A DNA stretch of 64,000 nucleotides from Hymenobacter lucidus (GTDB lineage Bacteria; Bacteroidota; Bacteroidia; Cytophagales; Hymenobacteraceae): contig NZ_JAJADR010000008.1 of NCBI RefSeq assembly GCF_020447265.1, positions 1-64,000 on the forward strand. Direction: 5' to 3'. Positions 9,035 to 17,995 of this stretch are shown here, in pieces. Below the pieces are notes generated by a model, which did not search any database, was not told where the DNA came from, and saw only the letters and a list, made by a program, of their open reading frames with translations. Position numbers and translations under genes: made by a program. Positions within the stretch are counted from its first letter, which is position 1; each line of letters starts with the position of its first letter.

Positions 9035-9060
9035 GGGCTCCGCGTTACTGCCGCCTGCTC

Positions 9061-10116
9061 ATGCCCCACCCGTTAGCTTTTCTGCTGCTGCCCTTCGCCT
9101 GGCTCTACGCCGGCGTGCTGCACGTGCGCAACTGGCTCTACGACAACGGTCTGAAAGAATCGGTGGCCTTTGCCGTGCCCGTTATCAGCGTGGGCAACCT
9201 GCGGGCGGGCGGCACCGGCAAAACCCCGCACGTGGCCTGGGTGGTGCGCCAGCTGCGGCAAGCCGGGCAGCAGCCCGCCATTCTGAGCCGGGGCTACGGC
9301 CGCCAGACCACCGGCTACCGCCTCGCCGACGCCACGGCCACGGCGGCCACCATCGGCGACGAGCCCCTGCAGCACTACCAGGATTTTGGGGGCCAGGTGC
9401 CGGTGGTGGTGTGCGAAAACCGCCGGACTGGCATTGCCAAGCTGCTCGCGCAGGAAACCGGTGTAACGGCCGTGGTGCTCGACGATGCCTACCAGCACCG
9501 CCGCGTGCGGCCGGCGTTCAGTATTCTACTCACCGAGCAGCAGCGGCCTTTCTACCACGATTGGGTGCTGCCGGCGGGCCGCCTCCGGGAAAGTCGGGGC
9601 GGGGCCAATCGAGCCGATGTGGTCATCGTAACTAAGTGTGCGCCGGGTATTACTGGTGTCGAGCAGACGGCTATTGCGGCTCGTATTCACCGCTATACCT
9701 GCCCGCGGGTGCCCGTTTTGTTTTCAACCTACGTCTACGGCCTCCCCGTGCCGGTGGGGGCGGCTGAGGCGGCCATCGGCCCGGAAATCGTGCTGCTGAC
9801 CGGCATTGCCCAGCCCGGTCCGCTGCGCGACTACCTGGTGGGGGCTGGCTACCACATTGCTCACCACGCGGCCTTTGCCGACCATCATGCGTTTTCGGCG
9901 GCCGATATTACGGCCGTGGCCGCGCAATTACGGCCGGGTCAGTGCGTTTTCACCACGCAGAAAGATGCTGCCCGTCTGCTGGAGCCTGCGCTCTGGCCGG
10001 CAGTAGCCCGGCTGCCGGTTTTCTACATTCCCATCGAGGTTGCGTTTCTCGCCGATGGGGCTGCCCAGCTGCGGCAGTTGCTTTCTCCCTTATTTCAGCC
10101 CCACGCTGTTGTCTGA
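9061..10116 (+). CDS. lpxK: Tetraacyldisaccharide 4'-kinase
   Basis: Inner-membrane-associated kinase that phosphorylates the lipid A disaccharide precursor at the 4' position to give lipid IVA. The N-terminus has a membrane-anchoring hydrophobic helix (FLLLPFAWLYAGVLHVRNW) and then the LpxK P-loop signature SVGNLRAGGTGKTP (residues 43-56). Further family motifs are ILSRGYGRQT, GDEP, VVLDDAYQHRRV and LPAGRLRES. At 351 residues it matches the family. ATG 9061 is chosen over the upstream frame because a promoter lies between them and the family starts with this helix. The following outer-membrane protein gene begins a few bases after the stop, so co-transcription is likely. Confidence 0.95.
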   Translation: MPHPLAFLLLPFAWLYAGVLHVRNWLYDNGLKESVAFAVPVISVGNLRAGGTGKTPHVAWVVRQLRQAGQQPAILSRGYGRQTTGYRLADATATAATIGDEPLQHYQDFGGQVPVVVCENRRTGIAKLLAQETGVTAVVLDDAYQHRRVRPAFSILLTEQQRPFYHDWVLPAGRLRESRGGANRADVVIVTKCAPGITGVEQTAIAARIHRYTCPRVPVLFSTYVYGLPVPVGAAEAAIGPEIVLLTGIAQPGPLRDYLVGAGYHIAHHAAFADHHAFSAADITAVAAQLRPGQCVFTTQKDAARLLEPALWPAVARLPVFYIPIEVAFLADGAAQLRQLLSPLFQPHAVV

Positions 10117-10129
10117 TCTGCTCTTTCCA

Positions 10130-12163
10130 TTGACTGCTTTCCGCTCTCTGTTTCCACGGCGCCTGTTTCCGGTGCTGGCCCTAGCCTTGCTGATCTGGCC
10201 CGCCCTGCTCCGGGCGCAGGTCCTCGACGACTCGACCAAGGTGCTCTACGGAGCCAAAACTACCCGCATCCTGCGTGAAGCCGACATTCTGAACGAGCAG
10301 TACGAAGGCCGCCTGATTGATACCACGCTGACCAACCAAATGCAAGCCCGCAACTGGTTTCACGACAGTACTTTCCAGCAGGATCTGGGCAACGTGGGCA
10401 CGGCCTCGCGCCGCCTGCTGTGGGAGCCCAACGTGGAGCTCGGGGCGCGCTTCGGCCGCAATGCCTTCGATAAGTACGTGCGCAACTCGGCCACTATTCC
10501 CTACTACGATACCCGCTCACCCTACACGTTTTTCCGCTTTATTCAGAGCGGCTTCGGCGAGCAGGTATTTGAGCTTTCTTACAACCGCAGTATTGGCAAA
10601 AATGCCAGCGTGGGGCTGGCCTACGAGCGGTTTGCCTCCAATAAGCTGCTGCAGGCCAACGGCCGGGAAGGCCTGGCCGAGCACTCCAACGTGCTGCTAT
10701 TTGGGCGCTTCCAGGGCAAAAACGACCGGTATCATGGCTTGTTCAGTATCAACACCTCCCGGCACCGGGTAGCCGAGCAGGGCGGCATCCGCTACCTGCC
10801 CTCCGACCGGGATACGGTGGGGGAAAATACCTCCGTTTTTCGGCCGCGCAGCCTGTTCGACTACCAGGAAGAGCGGGTAAATCTGACTCAGGCGCTGAAC
10901 GTGGACGACCGTGACCAAGTGCGCCTGGTGCAAACCTACCGGCTGCTGGGCAAAGGCCTCACCGCCTACCATATCCTGGACTGGAAACGCCAGTTCAATA
11001 AGTACAGCGACGAGCGGCTGGCAATTGATCCGCTGACCAACCAGCTGCAGTTTTACCCCCGCACCCGCTTCAGCCCGTCCATCACCAACGACCGGGCTCA
11101 GTACCGCCAGGTTGAGAATACGGTGGGCATCATGGGCCACTCGGAGGCAGTGGCATACCGCCTCTACGGGCGCTACCGCGACGGGCGCCTAACGACGCAA
11201 AGAAGCTATCTGGAGCCCCAGAATACGGTGGTTTCTACGCTGCCGCTGTTTAGCAGCCCCCAGTACAACCAGCTTTTTGTGGGTGGCACGGCCAGCTTCC
11301 GCTACCGCAAGTTGGTAAGCATCGAAACGGCCGGCGAAATTCTGGCCGTGCAACTGAAGCCTAAAGGCAAGGGCCTTAGTGAGTACTGGTTCCGGGGTAC
11401 GGCCCGGCTGGGCCCGCTGAGCGGCGAATTCCTGAGCTCGTCCTACTCGCCCACGCTCACCCAGCAGCGCTTTACCGGCAACCACTATTTCTGGGACCAT
11501 ACCACGGACGCTACCGACTTTCGCAACACGCTGGTCAATCAGCTGACGGGCCGCATTGCCCAGCGCCTCGGCCGGCACTACCTGGAGGCTTCCGTGAGCG
11601 GGGTCACCATCACAGACTTAGTATATTACAAAGGCGACTCCATCTCCGATGCCCGGGGCGTGCCCGTTAATTTCAAGGTGGGCGGTGCTCCGGCCCAATT
11701 GAGTCAGGATAAAGTGTTGCTGATAGGAACGTTGCGTCACCGCTTCAACGTAGGCAAGTTCTATTTCGACAATCAGGGTACCTTTACCAGTGGCGGCGAC
11801 GGGGAAGGGCTGCGCATCCCGGCGCTGGTAGCCAATGGCAAGGTGTACTACCAGAATTACCTGTTCAAGAAGGCGCTCTTTGGCCAGATTGGGGCCGAAG
11901 TGTACTACCAATCCCGCTTTAAAGGCTACGACTACAGCCCCAGCACCCAGCAGTTTTACGTGCAGGACAACTTCACCATCCGCAACTACTCGGTGGTCGA
12001 TGTGTTCCTGATTACGGATATCAAGACCGTGTCCTTTTTTCTGAAAGTGGCCTACGTGAACCAAGGCCTGTACGATTTTGGCAACGGCTACTTCGCCTCG
12101 CCTTATTACACGGGCCTGCCGCGCCGCTTCCAGCTGGGCATTAAGTGGCAGTTTTTTGATTAA
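10130..12163 (+). CDS. Putative outer-membrane beta-barrel porin
   Basis: About 677 residues with a signal peptide (FPVLALALLIWPALLRAQ) and many alternating hydrophobic/aromatic strands, ending FQLGIKWQFFD with a C-terminal Phe two residues from the end, typical of outer-membrane barrels. It resembles the Bacteroidota 'putative porin' family encoded near housekeeping genes; the transported substrate is unknown. The start is unusual: the only upstream ATGs (10040 onward) overlap lpxK and give an unlikely leader, while TTG at 10130 lies 13 bases after the lpxK stop and directly precedes a normal signal peptide. I therefore use TTG 10130, with moderate certainty. Translational coupling to lpxK is likely. 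Confidence 0.75.
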   Translation: MTAFRSLFPRRLFPVLALALLIWPALLRAQVLDDSTKVLYGAKTTRILREADILNEQYEGRLIDTTLTNQMQARNWFHDSTFQQDLGNVGTASRRLLWEPNVELGARFGRNAFDKYVRNSATIPYYDTRSPYTFFRFIQSGFGEQVFELSYNRSIGKNASVGLAYERFASNKLLQANGREGLAEHSNVLLFGRFQGKNDRYHGLFSINTSRHRVAEQGGIRYLPSDRDTVGENTSVFRPRSLFDYQEERVNLTQALNVDDRDQVRLVQTYRLLGKGLTAYHILDWKRQFNKYSDERLAIDPLTNQLQFYPRTRFSPSITNDRAQYRQVENTVGIMGHSEAVAYRLYGRYRDGRLTTQRSYLEPQNTVVSTLPLFSSPQYNQLFVGGTASFRYRKLVSIETAGEILAVQLKPKGKGLSEYWFRGTARLGPLSGEFLSSSYSPTLTQQRFTGNHYFWDHTTDATDFRNTLVNQLTGRIAQRLGRHYLEASVSGVTITDLVYYKGDSISDARGVPVNFKVGGAPAQLSQDKVLLIGTLRHRFNVGKFYFDNQGTFTSGGDGEGLRIPALVANGKVYYQNYLFKKALFGQIGAEVYYQSRFKGYDYSPSTQQFYVQDNFTIRNYSVVDVFLITDIKTVSFFLKVAYVNQGLYDFGNGYFASPYYTGLPRRFQLGIKWQFFD

Positions 12164-12204
12164 GTTACCGTGGAAACAACTGCCGCCAGGCGTTGACAAC
12201 CGTT

Positions 12205-12816
12205 ATGGAGCCATTCGAAGGCAAAGAAAAAACCATCCTCAAGCTTAAGCTGAATACCGACCCGCGGTGGGTGAACATTGCCAGCAAAAACATTGAGGAT
12301 ATCCTCGTTGACCATGCCTACTGTGAGCAGAAAGCCGCCAGTACCGGCATTTCGCTGATCGTGAAATACCCCGAGAAAACCCGGTTGGTAGACGAGTTGA
12401 CGGCCCTCGTGGCCGAGGAGTGGGCCCACTTCGAGCGGGTGCTGCTGGAGCTGCGCAAGCGCGGCTTTGCGCTGGGCCCGCAGCGGCGCGACGAGTACGT
12501 GGTGCAGCTTATGACCCATGTGCGGCGCGGCGACCACCGCGACCGACAGCTGATGGATATGCTGCTCGTAAGTGCCTTGATAGAAGCGCGTAGCTGCGAG
12601 CGGTTCAAGCTGTTGTGGAAGCATATTCCAGACCCCGAGCTCAGCAAGTTCTACTACGAGCTAATGGTGTCGGAAGCGGCGCACTTCGTGAGTTACGTGG
12701 ATCTGGCCAAGGAATACCGCGACCCGAAAGAGGTCGACATCCGCCTGCAGGAGCTGCTCAAAATAGAGGGCGAAATCATTACCAACCTGCCCGTGCGCGA
12801 CGACCGGATGCACTAA
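12205..12816 (+). CDS. miaE: tRNA-(ms2io6A37) hydroxylase
   Basis: Non-haem di-iron enzyme that hydroxylates the isopentenyl side chain of the modified adenosine at tRNA position 37. The 203-residue protein is an all-helical ferritin-like bundle with the expected carboxylate/His ligands: E41 (DHAYCEQKAA), E72 and H75 (EEWAHFERV), E127 (EARSCERF), E157 and H160 (SEAAHF). The ATG at 12205 is preferred to a TTG four codons upstream. The gene stands alone; the modification would also need MiaA and MiaB, which are not in the window. Confidence 0.92.
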   Translation: MEPFEGKEKTILKLKLNTDPRWVNIASKNIEDILVDHAYCEQKAASTGISLIVKYPEKTRLVDELTALVAEEWAHFERVLLELRKRGFALGPQRRDEYVVQLMTHVRRGDHRDRQLMDMLLVSALIEARSCERFKLLWKHIPDPELSKFYYELMVSEAAHFVSYVDLAKEYRDPKEVDIRLQELLKIEGEIITNLPVRDDRMH

Positions 12817-12905
12817 GTGAAATTGCGGCAGGGAAATTGTCAGCAGGCATAAAAACAGCTGAAAGTTGTTTTCACTTCTAACTGAACCGTTGTACTTTAC
12901 CGCTC

Positions 12906-13367
12906 ATGAAGGCTTTGTATTTTCTGTTTATTCTGGTTTTTACCGCTACTTTATCCTTTGCCCAGGCTCCTGCGGCTAAGGTCGATTTCTGTGGACAGCA
13001 GTATGAGCTGCCAGCCGGTGCTACCCTGGTTTCACCCTATGAGGTGCGGGGACCGGGCTACGACTTGATATTGATGTACATCAACCCCGCAGATCTGCGA
13101 AACGGCGCACCGGCGGAGTACACCAAACAGCGCGTGAAAAAGATGAAAGGCAAGGAATTGCAGGAAATTTCCTGCTTCATTCAGGAGACCCCCGCCAAAG
13201 CCTTTAAATTTGCTTACCCCACAGATAAAGGCCTGTCCTATGAAATGCTAGCCTACGGCATCACGAAAGGCCAGCCCGTCATGATTCAGCTGACCCTGGA
13301 GGTAGACCCGTACAACAATCTTGAAATTCCCGAGTTTGCCCGGCAGTTTGTGCATTTCGATAAGTAG
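12906..13367 (+). CDS. Small exported protein of unknown function
   Basis: A 153-residue protein with a clear signal peptide (FLFILVFTATLSFAQ, cleavage after AQ). The mature domain is about 130 residues, mixed alpha/beta by eye, with one Cys in DFCGQQYELP and another in ISCFIQET, which could form a disulphide. No family recognised. An AT-rich upstream segment has TTTC, 19 bases, then TACTTTAC, a weak promoter about 10 bases before the ATG. It ends at a bidirectional terminator shared with the convergent GH2 gene. Confidence 0.7.
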   Translation: MKALYFLFILVFTATLSFAQAPAAKVDFCGQQYELPAGATLVSPYEVRGPGYDLILMYINPADLRNGAPAEYTKQRVKKMKGKELQEISCFIQETPAKAFKFAYPTDKGLSYEMLAYGITKGQPVMIQLTLEVDPYNNLEIPEFARQFVHFDK

Positions 13368-13417
13368 CGCTGCGAGCGGCAAACAGCAGATTGCTGATTA
13401 CTGATAACAGAACAAAT

Positions 13418-13460
13418 CAAAGCCCCGACTCCTGCTGCTATAGCGAGGGTCGGGGCTTTG
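13418..13460. terminator. Bidirectional terminator
   Basis: Perfect 12-base arms CAAAGCCCCGAC (13418-13429) and its complement (13449-13460), with A and T runs on the outer sides, between convergent genes. Confidence 0.8.
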
Positions 13461-13488
13461 GTTTTTAGTGATAAAGCGGGCTGGCAAA

Positions 13489-15330
13489 CTACGCCGGCGG
13501 CTGCCGCGAGTTCAGGATGCCCGCCGGCACCGACAGCTCGCCGCTGTGCGGATCGATGATGCCGTTGCGCTCATCCTCGATGTTGGTGGCCTGCGTGTAC
13601 ACGTCGCCGGCAATGGGGCGGGCCCGCAGCTCCCGCTTAAACTCCCGGATTCGTTCGGTGCGCTCCTCGCCGGCCTGGGGCCCGCCGTAGTCGGCAAAGC
13701 CGAAGCCGCCCCATTCGCTGACAATCAACGGTTTCTGGCGGCGGTAGAAAAACGCGTCGCCGATAACCAGCGGGAAAGCCGCCACGCCAATCAGCTCACC
13801 CGCCACGAGCCGGTCGAGCAGGTCGCGCCAGCGGGGCAGGTCGGGGGTGTAGAGGTGGGCCGTGAGCAGGTCCGATTTCAGGCGCCCTTCCTGCGAAATA
13901 TGCTGCCACCCGTCGTTATCGACCACCAGAAACTGCGGGTGCTCAATTTGCATATAGTGGTACGTATCCACGATGTAGCGGCGGGTGTCGGGGTTGGTGG
14001 CAATGTCCTGGCAGCCCCAGTCCTCGTTGTAGAGGCTCCAGATAACTACCGACGGGTGCGACTCAATCAGGGCCAGCATCCGCAGCAGCTCTTCCTTGTG
14101 GTTCTGGCGGCTGCGCGGGCTGGAAGTATGGGGGCTGGGCACTTCCACCCACAGTAGCAGCCCCAACTCGTCGGCCAGGTTGTAGATGCGCGGGTCGACG
14201 CCGGCAATGTGCACGCGCACCAGGTTGCAGCCCAGCTTCTGCATGGCGTGCATGTGGCGCTGCATTTCCTCGTAGGTGGCCGTACCGGGTTGGTACAGGA
14301 TGCCGTCGAGGTAGGTGGGCTCGTTGTTCAGATACACGTGCCGCCCCCGCGACTCTATCTTGCGCAGGCCGAAGTGTGTTTCAATCTGGGCCACGTAGCC
14401 GTCGGCGTCGATAAGCTGGGCCACGAGCTGATAGAGGTGGGGCTGCTCGGGCGACCAAAGCCGGGCCCCGGGCATTTCGAGCACCACGCGCTGCTGCTTC
14501 TGGCCCGCTTCGAGGCGTAGCGGAAAGTCAGAGCTGAACAGCGGCTGCTCCCCGTTTTTGCGGCCCCGCTCGTAGGCCTGCAGGCGCAGCGTGTAGTGGC
14601 CCGGGTCGTGCACGCGGGTGGTGATGTTGAAGCGTACCAGCTGGTCTTCCACCACACTCTCCACGCCCACGCGGGAGCGGAGGCGGTTGCGCTCCACCAT
14701 TTCCAGCCACACGCTGCGCACGGCCCCGGTGTAGGTCTGGTACCAGATGCCGCCGCGCTTGTAGATGTGCGACTCCTGCTTGCCGCGGGTGGTTTCGGCA
14801 TCCATCGTATCGGCAATGCGCACGGTGAGGCGGTTGACGAGGTGCAGGTTTTCTTCGCGCAGCTCGTAGGAAAACGAGGTGTACTCCCCGTAGTGTACGT
14901 CTTCGCCCTCGATGGTGCGCAGCTGCCGGCCGTTGAGCCACACCCGGGTTTCGTAGCCGCAGGCTCCAAAGGTGAGCTGAAACATGGAGCGCAGCAGCGG
15001 CTCTTCAATTTCGGGCAGTGTAAATTCCCGCTCGTACCAGGCCACCACTTTATCCTGCCACACGGCGGGCTGGCTGTGGCCCTTAGCTTCGGCCATGTGG
15101 GCCTCAATGGAGCCCGGCCACTGGGCCTTGTATTCGTAGTTGTGGCCCAGGTACCAGCCCTCGCGCAGGCCGCTGTCGTCGGGGTCGAGGGCAAAGCTCC
15201 ACTCGCCGTCGAGCAGGGCGTGGTTGTTCAGCCGCAGCACCGCCCGCGGCAGCGGATTGGGGATTTCCTCAATGGAGTTGGTTTCCTCCTGGCTGGCCGA
15301 GAGGCCGTAGTTGATGTGCTCTAGGTTCAT
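13489..15330 (-). CDS. Cytoplasmic glycoside hydrolase family 2 enzyme
   Basis: GH2-type retaining exo-glycosidase, 613 residues. Domain order: jelly-roll sugar-binding domain (about 30-215, with YEREFTLPE and GACGYETRVWLNG), immunoglobulin-like domain (about 215-320), then the TIM barrel. The probable acid/base is E436 in SLYNEDWG and the nucleophile E539 in VSEWGGFG. Unlike the GH2 enzymes at 61-64 kb it has no signal peptide, so it should act in the cytoplasm on imported oligosaccharides. GH2 covers beta-galactosidase, beta-mannosidase and beta-glucuronidase; which one cannot be told here. It stands alone, not next to a SusC/D pair. Start is the ATG at 15330. Confidence 0.85.
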   Translation of the reverse strand: MNLEHINYGLSASQEETNSIEEIPNPLPRAVLRLNNHALLDGEWSFALDPDDSGLREGWYLGHNYEYKAQWPGSIEAHMAEAKGHSQPAVWQDKVVAWYEREFTLPEIEEPLLRSMFQLTFGACGYETRVWLNGRQLRTIEGEDVHYGEYTSFSYELREENLHLVNRLTVRIADTMDAETTRGKQESHIYKRGGIWYQTYTGAVRSVWLEMVERNRLRSRVGVESVVEDQLVRFNITTRVHDPGHYTLRLQAYERGRKNGEQPLFSSDFPLRLEAGQKQQRVVLEMPGARLWSPEQPHLYQLVAQLIDADGYVAQIETHFGLRKIESRGRHVYLNNEPTYLDGILYQPGTATYEEMQRHMHAMQKLGCNLVRVHIAGVDPRIYNLADELGLLLWVEVPSPHTSSPRSRQNHKEELLRMLALIESHPSVVIWSLYNEDWGCQDIATNPDTRRYIVDTYHYMQIEHPQFLVVDNDGWQHISQEGRLKSDLLTAHLYTPDLPRWRDLLDRLVAGELIGVAAFPLVIGDAFFYRRQKPLIVSEWGGFGFADYGGPQAGEERTERIREFKRELRARPIAGDVYTQATNIEDERNGIIDPHSGELSVPAGILNSRQPPA

Positions 15331-15486
15331 ACGAGGGGCATTGGTAGAACGAGGGCCAGCTGATCTGCGCCGGCCGGGGGTGCTTGCTATACGGGGAGCT
15401 TACGGGATTTAGTTTACCCGAGTAGCAGATCAGACCAAACAAGTACGGCTGGGCCAGCAGTATTGGTTGCTGGCTTACGTGGGTGC

Positions 15487-15537
15487 CAAAACCCTACAAG
15501 CCCCGCCAACTGCTCTGGCGGGGCTTGTAGGGTTTTG
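15487..15537. terminator. Very stable bidirectional terminator hairpin
   Basis: Perfect 22-base arms (15487-15508 and 15516-15537) around a 7-base loop, with AAAA/TTTT at the outer ends. It terminates the lipoprotein gene at 15582-16367. It lies about 157 bases upstream of the GH2 start on the same strand and would insulate that gene. Confidence 0.75.
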
Positions 15538-15581
15538 CCAAACGGCCGTTAGACTTCCGGGCAGGCTAGCGGCTGAGCTGG

Positions 15582-16367
15582 TTAGAAGGTCACGTCGAAG
15601 CGGCCGTTGGTTACCGTCACATCTTCGTAGCCGAGCTGGAGCGGAGTGCCTACAAACTCGAACGTACCGGCGGCCGTACGGGCGTTTTCGTCGAAGCGGG
15701 TTACCGTGATGAGGCCTCTCGATTTGCTGGCAAAGCCGGGGTAACCGGTCAGGTGGCGCACCGCATTGCCATTCGCGTACGAAGTGAAGTCGCCGAAGGG
15801 GTATTCGGCCTCGCCCAGTGGGTAAGTGCCCACACCCTGGAAAGGAATGGTACTGCCATACCCGGGAATAACCAGGCTGATTTGTTGCCAGGTCGCCCCA
15901 AGGCTGGTGGCCCCGGTCAGGAACATGCCCGATTTGCTGATGCTGCCATAGTAAAGGGTGGCGGAATACGAAGTTGAGCCCACGTTCCACGTGAGCATAC
16001 CCCGAATTAGCCCGTCACGCCCCGAGACGATGCGCCCCGCCGATACCGAGCGGCCGTTTTCGGCGGTTACTTTCACAGGCTCTGGGCGTACGTAGCCCGT
16101 TGCGGGGCTGAAAGTCAGCGTGTAAGCGCCAGCCGGCAGGGCCGTCAGACTAAAGCGGCCAGTGGTAGCATCCGGTATTGCTTCAACGGTACGGCCGTCG
16201 GTGGCCGTGGCCGTTACCAGGCGCAGAGCATCGGCGGGAACCACCGTGCCCTCTACTGTTCCGGTAGTGGGCCGGGCCTCTTCTTCTTGGGAGCAGGCAG
16301 TAGTCAGGAGCTGCAAACACAGGCTGAGCCACAGCAGCAGGATACGAAATCGGGAAGTAGTAAGCAT
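15582..16367 (-). CDS. Lipoprotein with carboxypeptidase-regulatory-like domain
   Basis: A 261-residue lipoprotein: hydrophobic N-terminus followed by a lipobox-like LTTACSQEE, so probably anchored to a membrane via the Cys near residue 25. Residues about 35-115 form a beta-sandwich of the carboxypeptidase-regulatory type (GTVEGTVVPADAL, then TGRFSLTALPAGAYTLTF). The C-terminal half (RGMLTWNVGSTSYSA ... GTFEFVG ... VTNGRFDVTF) resembles the Bacteroidota DUF6252 lipoprotein family. No enzymatic motif. It lies between two strong terminators, so it is a single-gene unit. Confidence 0.75.
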   Translation of the reverse strand: MLTTSRFRILLLWLSLCLQLLTTACSQEEEARPTTGTVEGTVVPADALRLVTATATDGRTVEAIPDATTGRFSLTALPAGAYTLTFSPATGYVRPEPVKVTAENGRSVSAGRIVSGRDGLIRGMLTWNVGSTSYSATLYYGSISKSGMFLTGATSLGATWQQISLVIPGYGSTIPFQGVGTYPLGEAEYPFGDFTSYANGNAVRHLTGYPGFASKSRGLITVTRFDENARTAAGTFEFVGTPLQLGYEDVTVTNGRFDVTF

Positions 16368-16419
16368 AAGGATGCGTAGGTTGCTATATAGGTGCTAAGT
16401 ACGCTAGGGCCCCGGTAGC

Positions 16420-16454
16420 AAAAAAGCCTGTTGCGGTCTGCAACAGGCTTTTTT
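16420..16454 (-). terminator. Terminator after the secreted 'AsnB-like' gene
   Basis: Perfect 15-base arms (16420-16434, 16440-16454) with a 5-base loop and a T run on the minus strand, just downstream of the gene ending at 16486. Confidence 0.85.
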
Positions 16455-16485
16455 TATTCTTCGGATAGTAAGACCAAGCCGCAAC

Positions 16486-17763
16486 TCAGGTTTTCTGCTT
16501 CTTCTTCTTGGCCGCCGGAAACAGGATGTTGTTCAGAATCAGGCGGTAGCCGGGCGAGTTGGGGTGCAGCGACAGGTCGGTGGGCTCTTCTTCCACCAGG
16601 TGCTGGTAGTCCTCGGGGTCGTGGCCGCCATAAAACGTCCAGGTGCCCTTGCCCAGCGTGCCGTGCATGTAGCGCACCTCGCCCGAGGCCTTGTTGTCGC
16701 CCATCACCACCACATCCGACTTGATGAGCGACTTACGGAAGGCCGTGGTCTGGCCCATAAAGCCCTTGATGGTTTTCTCGTGGTCCTGGGTCAGCATGGT
16801 CGGCACCGGGTCGTACTTGGCCGAGAAGGTGAAGAGCTGGAAGTAGTCGTTGTCTTCGTACACGCCCCGTTCCCCGGGCTGCATATCGATGTTGGCGTAC
16901 TCGTACTGGTACGGGTCGCGCACGATCTGGAAATCCTTGAAGGCCAAGGTGCGGTTGAAGTTGAGCTTCGATTGGGCGGTAGGGTCGGCCGGGTCGCCGT
17001 CGTACATCGTTTCCACCATATCGAGGCCCAGGCCGGCCAGGGCAATATCGTAGGTATCGGTGGCCGAGCACATGGCAAACTGGAAGCCGCCGCCGGCAAT
17101 AAACTCCTGCATCCGCGTCACCACGGCCCCTTTCATCTGGCTCACTTTGGCAAAGCCGTGGCGCTTGGCCGCCGCTTCCGAGTCGCGCTGCTGCTGCTGG
17201 TACCAGGGGCGGTTGCGGTAGGAGGCGTAGAACTTGCCGTACTCACCCGTGAAGTCCTCGTGGTGCAGGTGCAGCCAGTCGTACTTGGGCAGCACGCCGT
17301 TGAGCACGTCGTCGTCGTAGATTTCGGTGTAGGGAATTTCGGCGTAGGTCAGCACCAGCGTCACGGCATCGTCCCAGGGCTGCTTGCCCTTGGGGGTATA
17401 CACCGCAATTTTGGGGGCCTTCTCCAGCTTCATCACGTCCATATTGGCGTTGGGGTCAGCTATTTCGGCCAGAATGCTGCCGTACTGCGCCTCGGAAATG
17501 ACCTGGTAGGTGATGCCGCGCACGGCCAGCTCATTTTCCAGGCCCTGGGCATTTTCGCAGGCAAAGCTACCGCCGCGGTAGTTCAGCAGCCAGTCGACCT
17601 CCACCTGCCGGGCCAGCAGCCAGTAGGCAATGCCGTAGGCCTTCAGGTGCTCTTTCTGGCCCTGGTCCATCGGAATAAAGACGTGGTTGGCCCAGGCCAC
17701 GGCCGGGGTGCCGAGCCAGGCCGCCACGAGCAACAAAAAGGGCAGAATTCGCTTCAGCGCCAT
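16486..17763 (-). CDS. Conserved secreted protein of unknown function (often labelled asparagine synthetase B)
   Basis: About 425 residues with a signal peptide (LPFLLLVAAWLGTPAVAWA). Conserved-looking stretches include HVFIPMDQGQKEHLKAYG, VEVDWLLNYRGGSF, YDWLHLHHEDFTGEYGKF and HPNSPGYRLILNNILFPA. In Bacteroidota annotations this family is frequently called asparagine synthetase B, but I see neither an N-terminal Cys nucleophile glutaminase nor a PP-loop synthetase domain, and the protein is exported; the name is probably wrong. The C-terminal tail is Lys-rich. The start at 17763 is preferred to 17865: it precedes the signal peptide, and a -7 promoter box lies at 17863-17870. It is divergent from an ABC permease gene. 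Confidence 0.75.
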   Translation of the reverse strand: MALKRILPFLLLVAAWLGTPAVAWANHVFIPMDQGQKEHLKAYGIAYWLLARQVEVDWLLNYRGGSFACENAQGLENELAVRGITYQVISEAQYGSILAEIADPNANMDVMKLEKAPKIAVYTPKGKQPWDDAVTLVLTYAEIPYTEIYDDDVLNGVLPKYDWLHLHHEDFTGEYGKFYASYRNRPWYQQQQRDSEAAAKRHGFAKVSQMKGAVVTRMQEFIAGGGFQFAMCSATDTYDIALAGLGLDMVETMYDGDPADPTAQSKLNFNRTLAFKDFQIVRDPYQYEYANIDMQPGERGVYEDNDYFQLFTFSAKYDPVPTMLTQDHEKTIKGFMGQTTAFRKSLIKSDVVVMGDNKASGEVRYMHGTLGKGTWTFYGGHDPEDYQHLVEEEPTDLSLHPNSPGYRLILNNILFPAAKKKKQKT

Positions 17764-17862
17764 TGGGTTCTGCTTGGTCAGTGAGGAAGGTAAAACAACC
17801 GTACAACAAACCGACGCGGAGAATTCCGTCGGGGTTGTCAGGTGGGGCCTGCCGGGCCTAAA

Positions 17863-17897
17863 CAAATGTAGCGAAACGGGCCGGAGTTTGCCGGAAA
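17863..17897 (-). promoter_or_regulatory. Possible promoter of the secreted 'AsnB-like' gene
   Basis: Minus strand TACATTTG (17870-17863) is a perfect -7 box; the best -33 match, TTTC (17897-17894), is 23 bases away, slightly too far. Confidence 0.4.
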
Positions 17898-17995
17898 GCG
17901 GCTACCTTGCGGAACCAGCCATTGGCCCAAAATCTGTGTTTAGGCGCTGCCAAGCCGTTTTTGTCCCGTGGCCTTCCCCGATTATTACTGCTGCC

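Noticed and set aside
8866..9060. Longer N-terminus for lpxK
   Set aside because: Contains the promoter and overlaps the divergent SMUG2 gene; Arg/Gly-rich sequence unlike the family.
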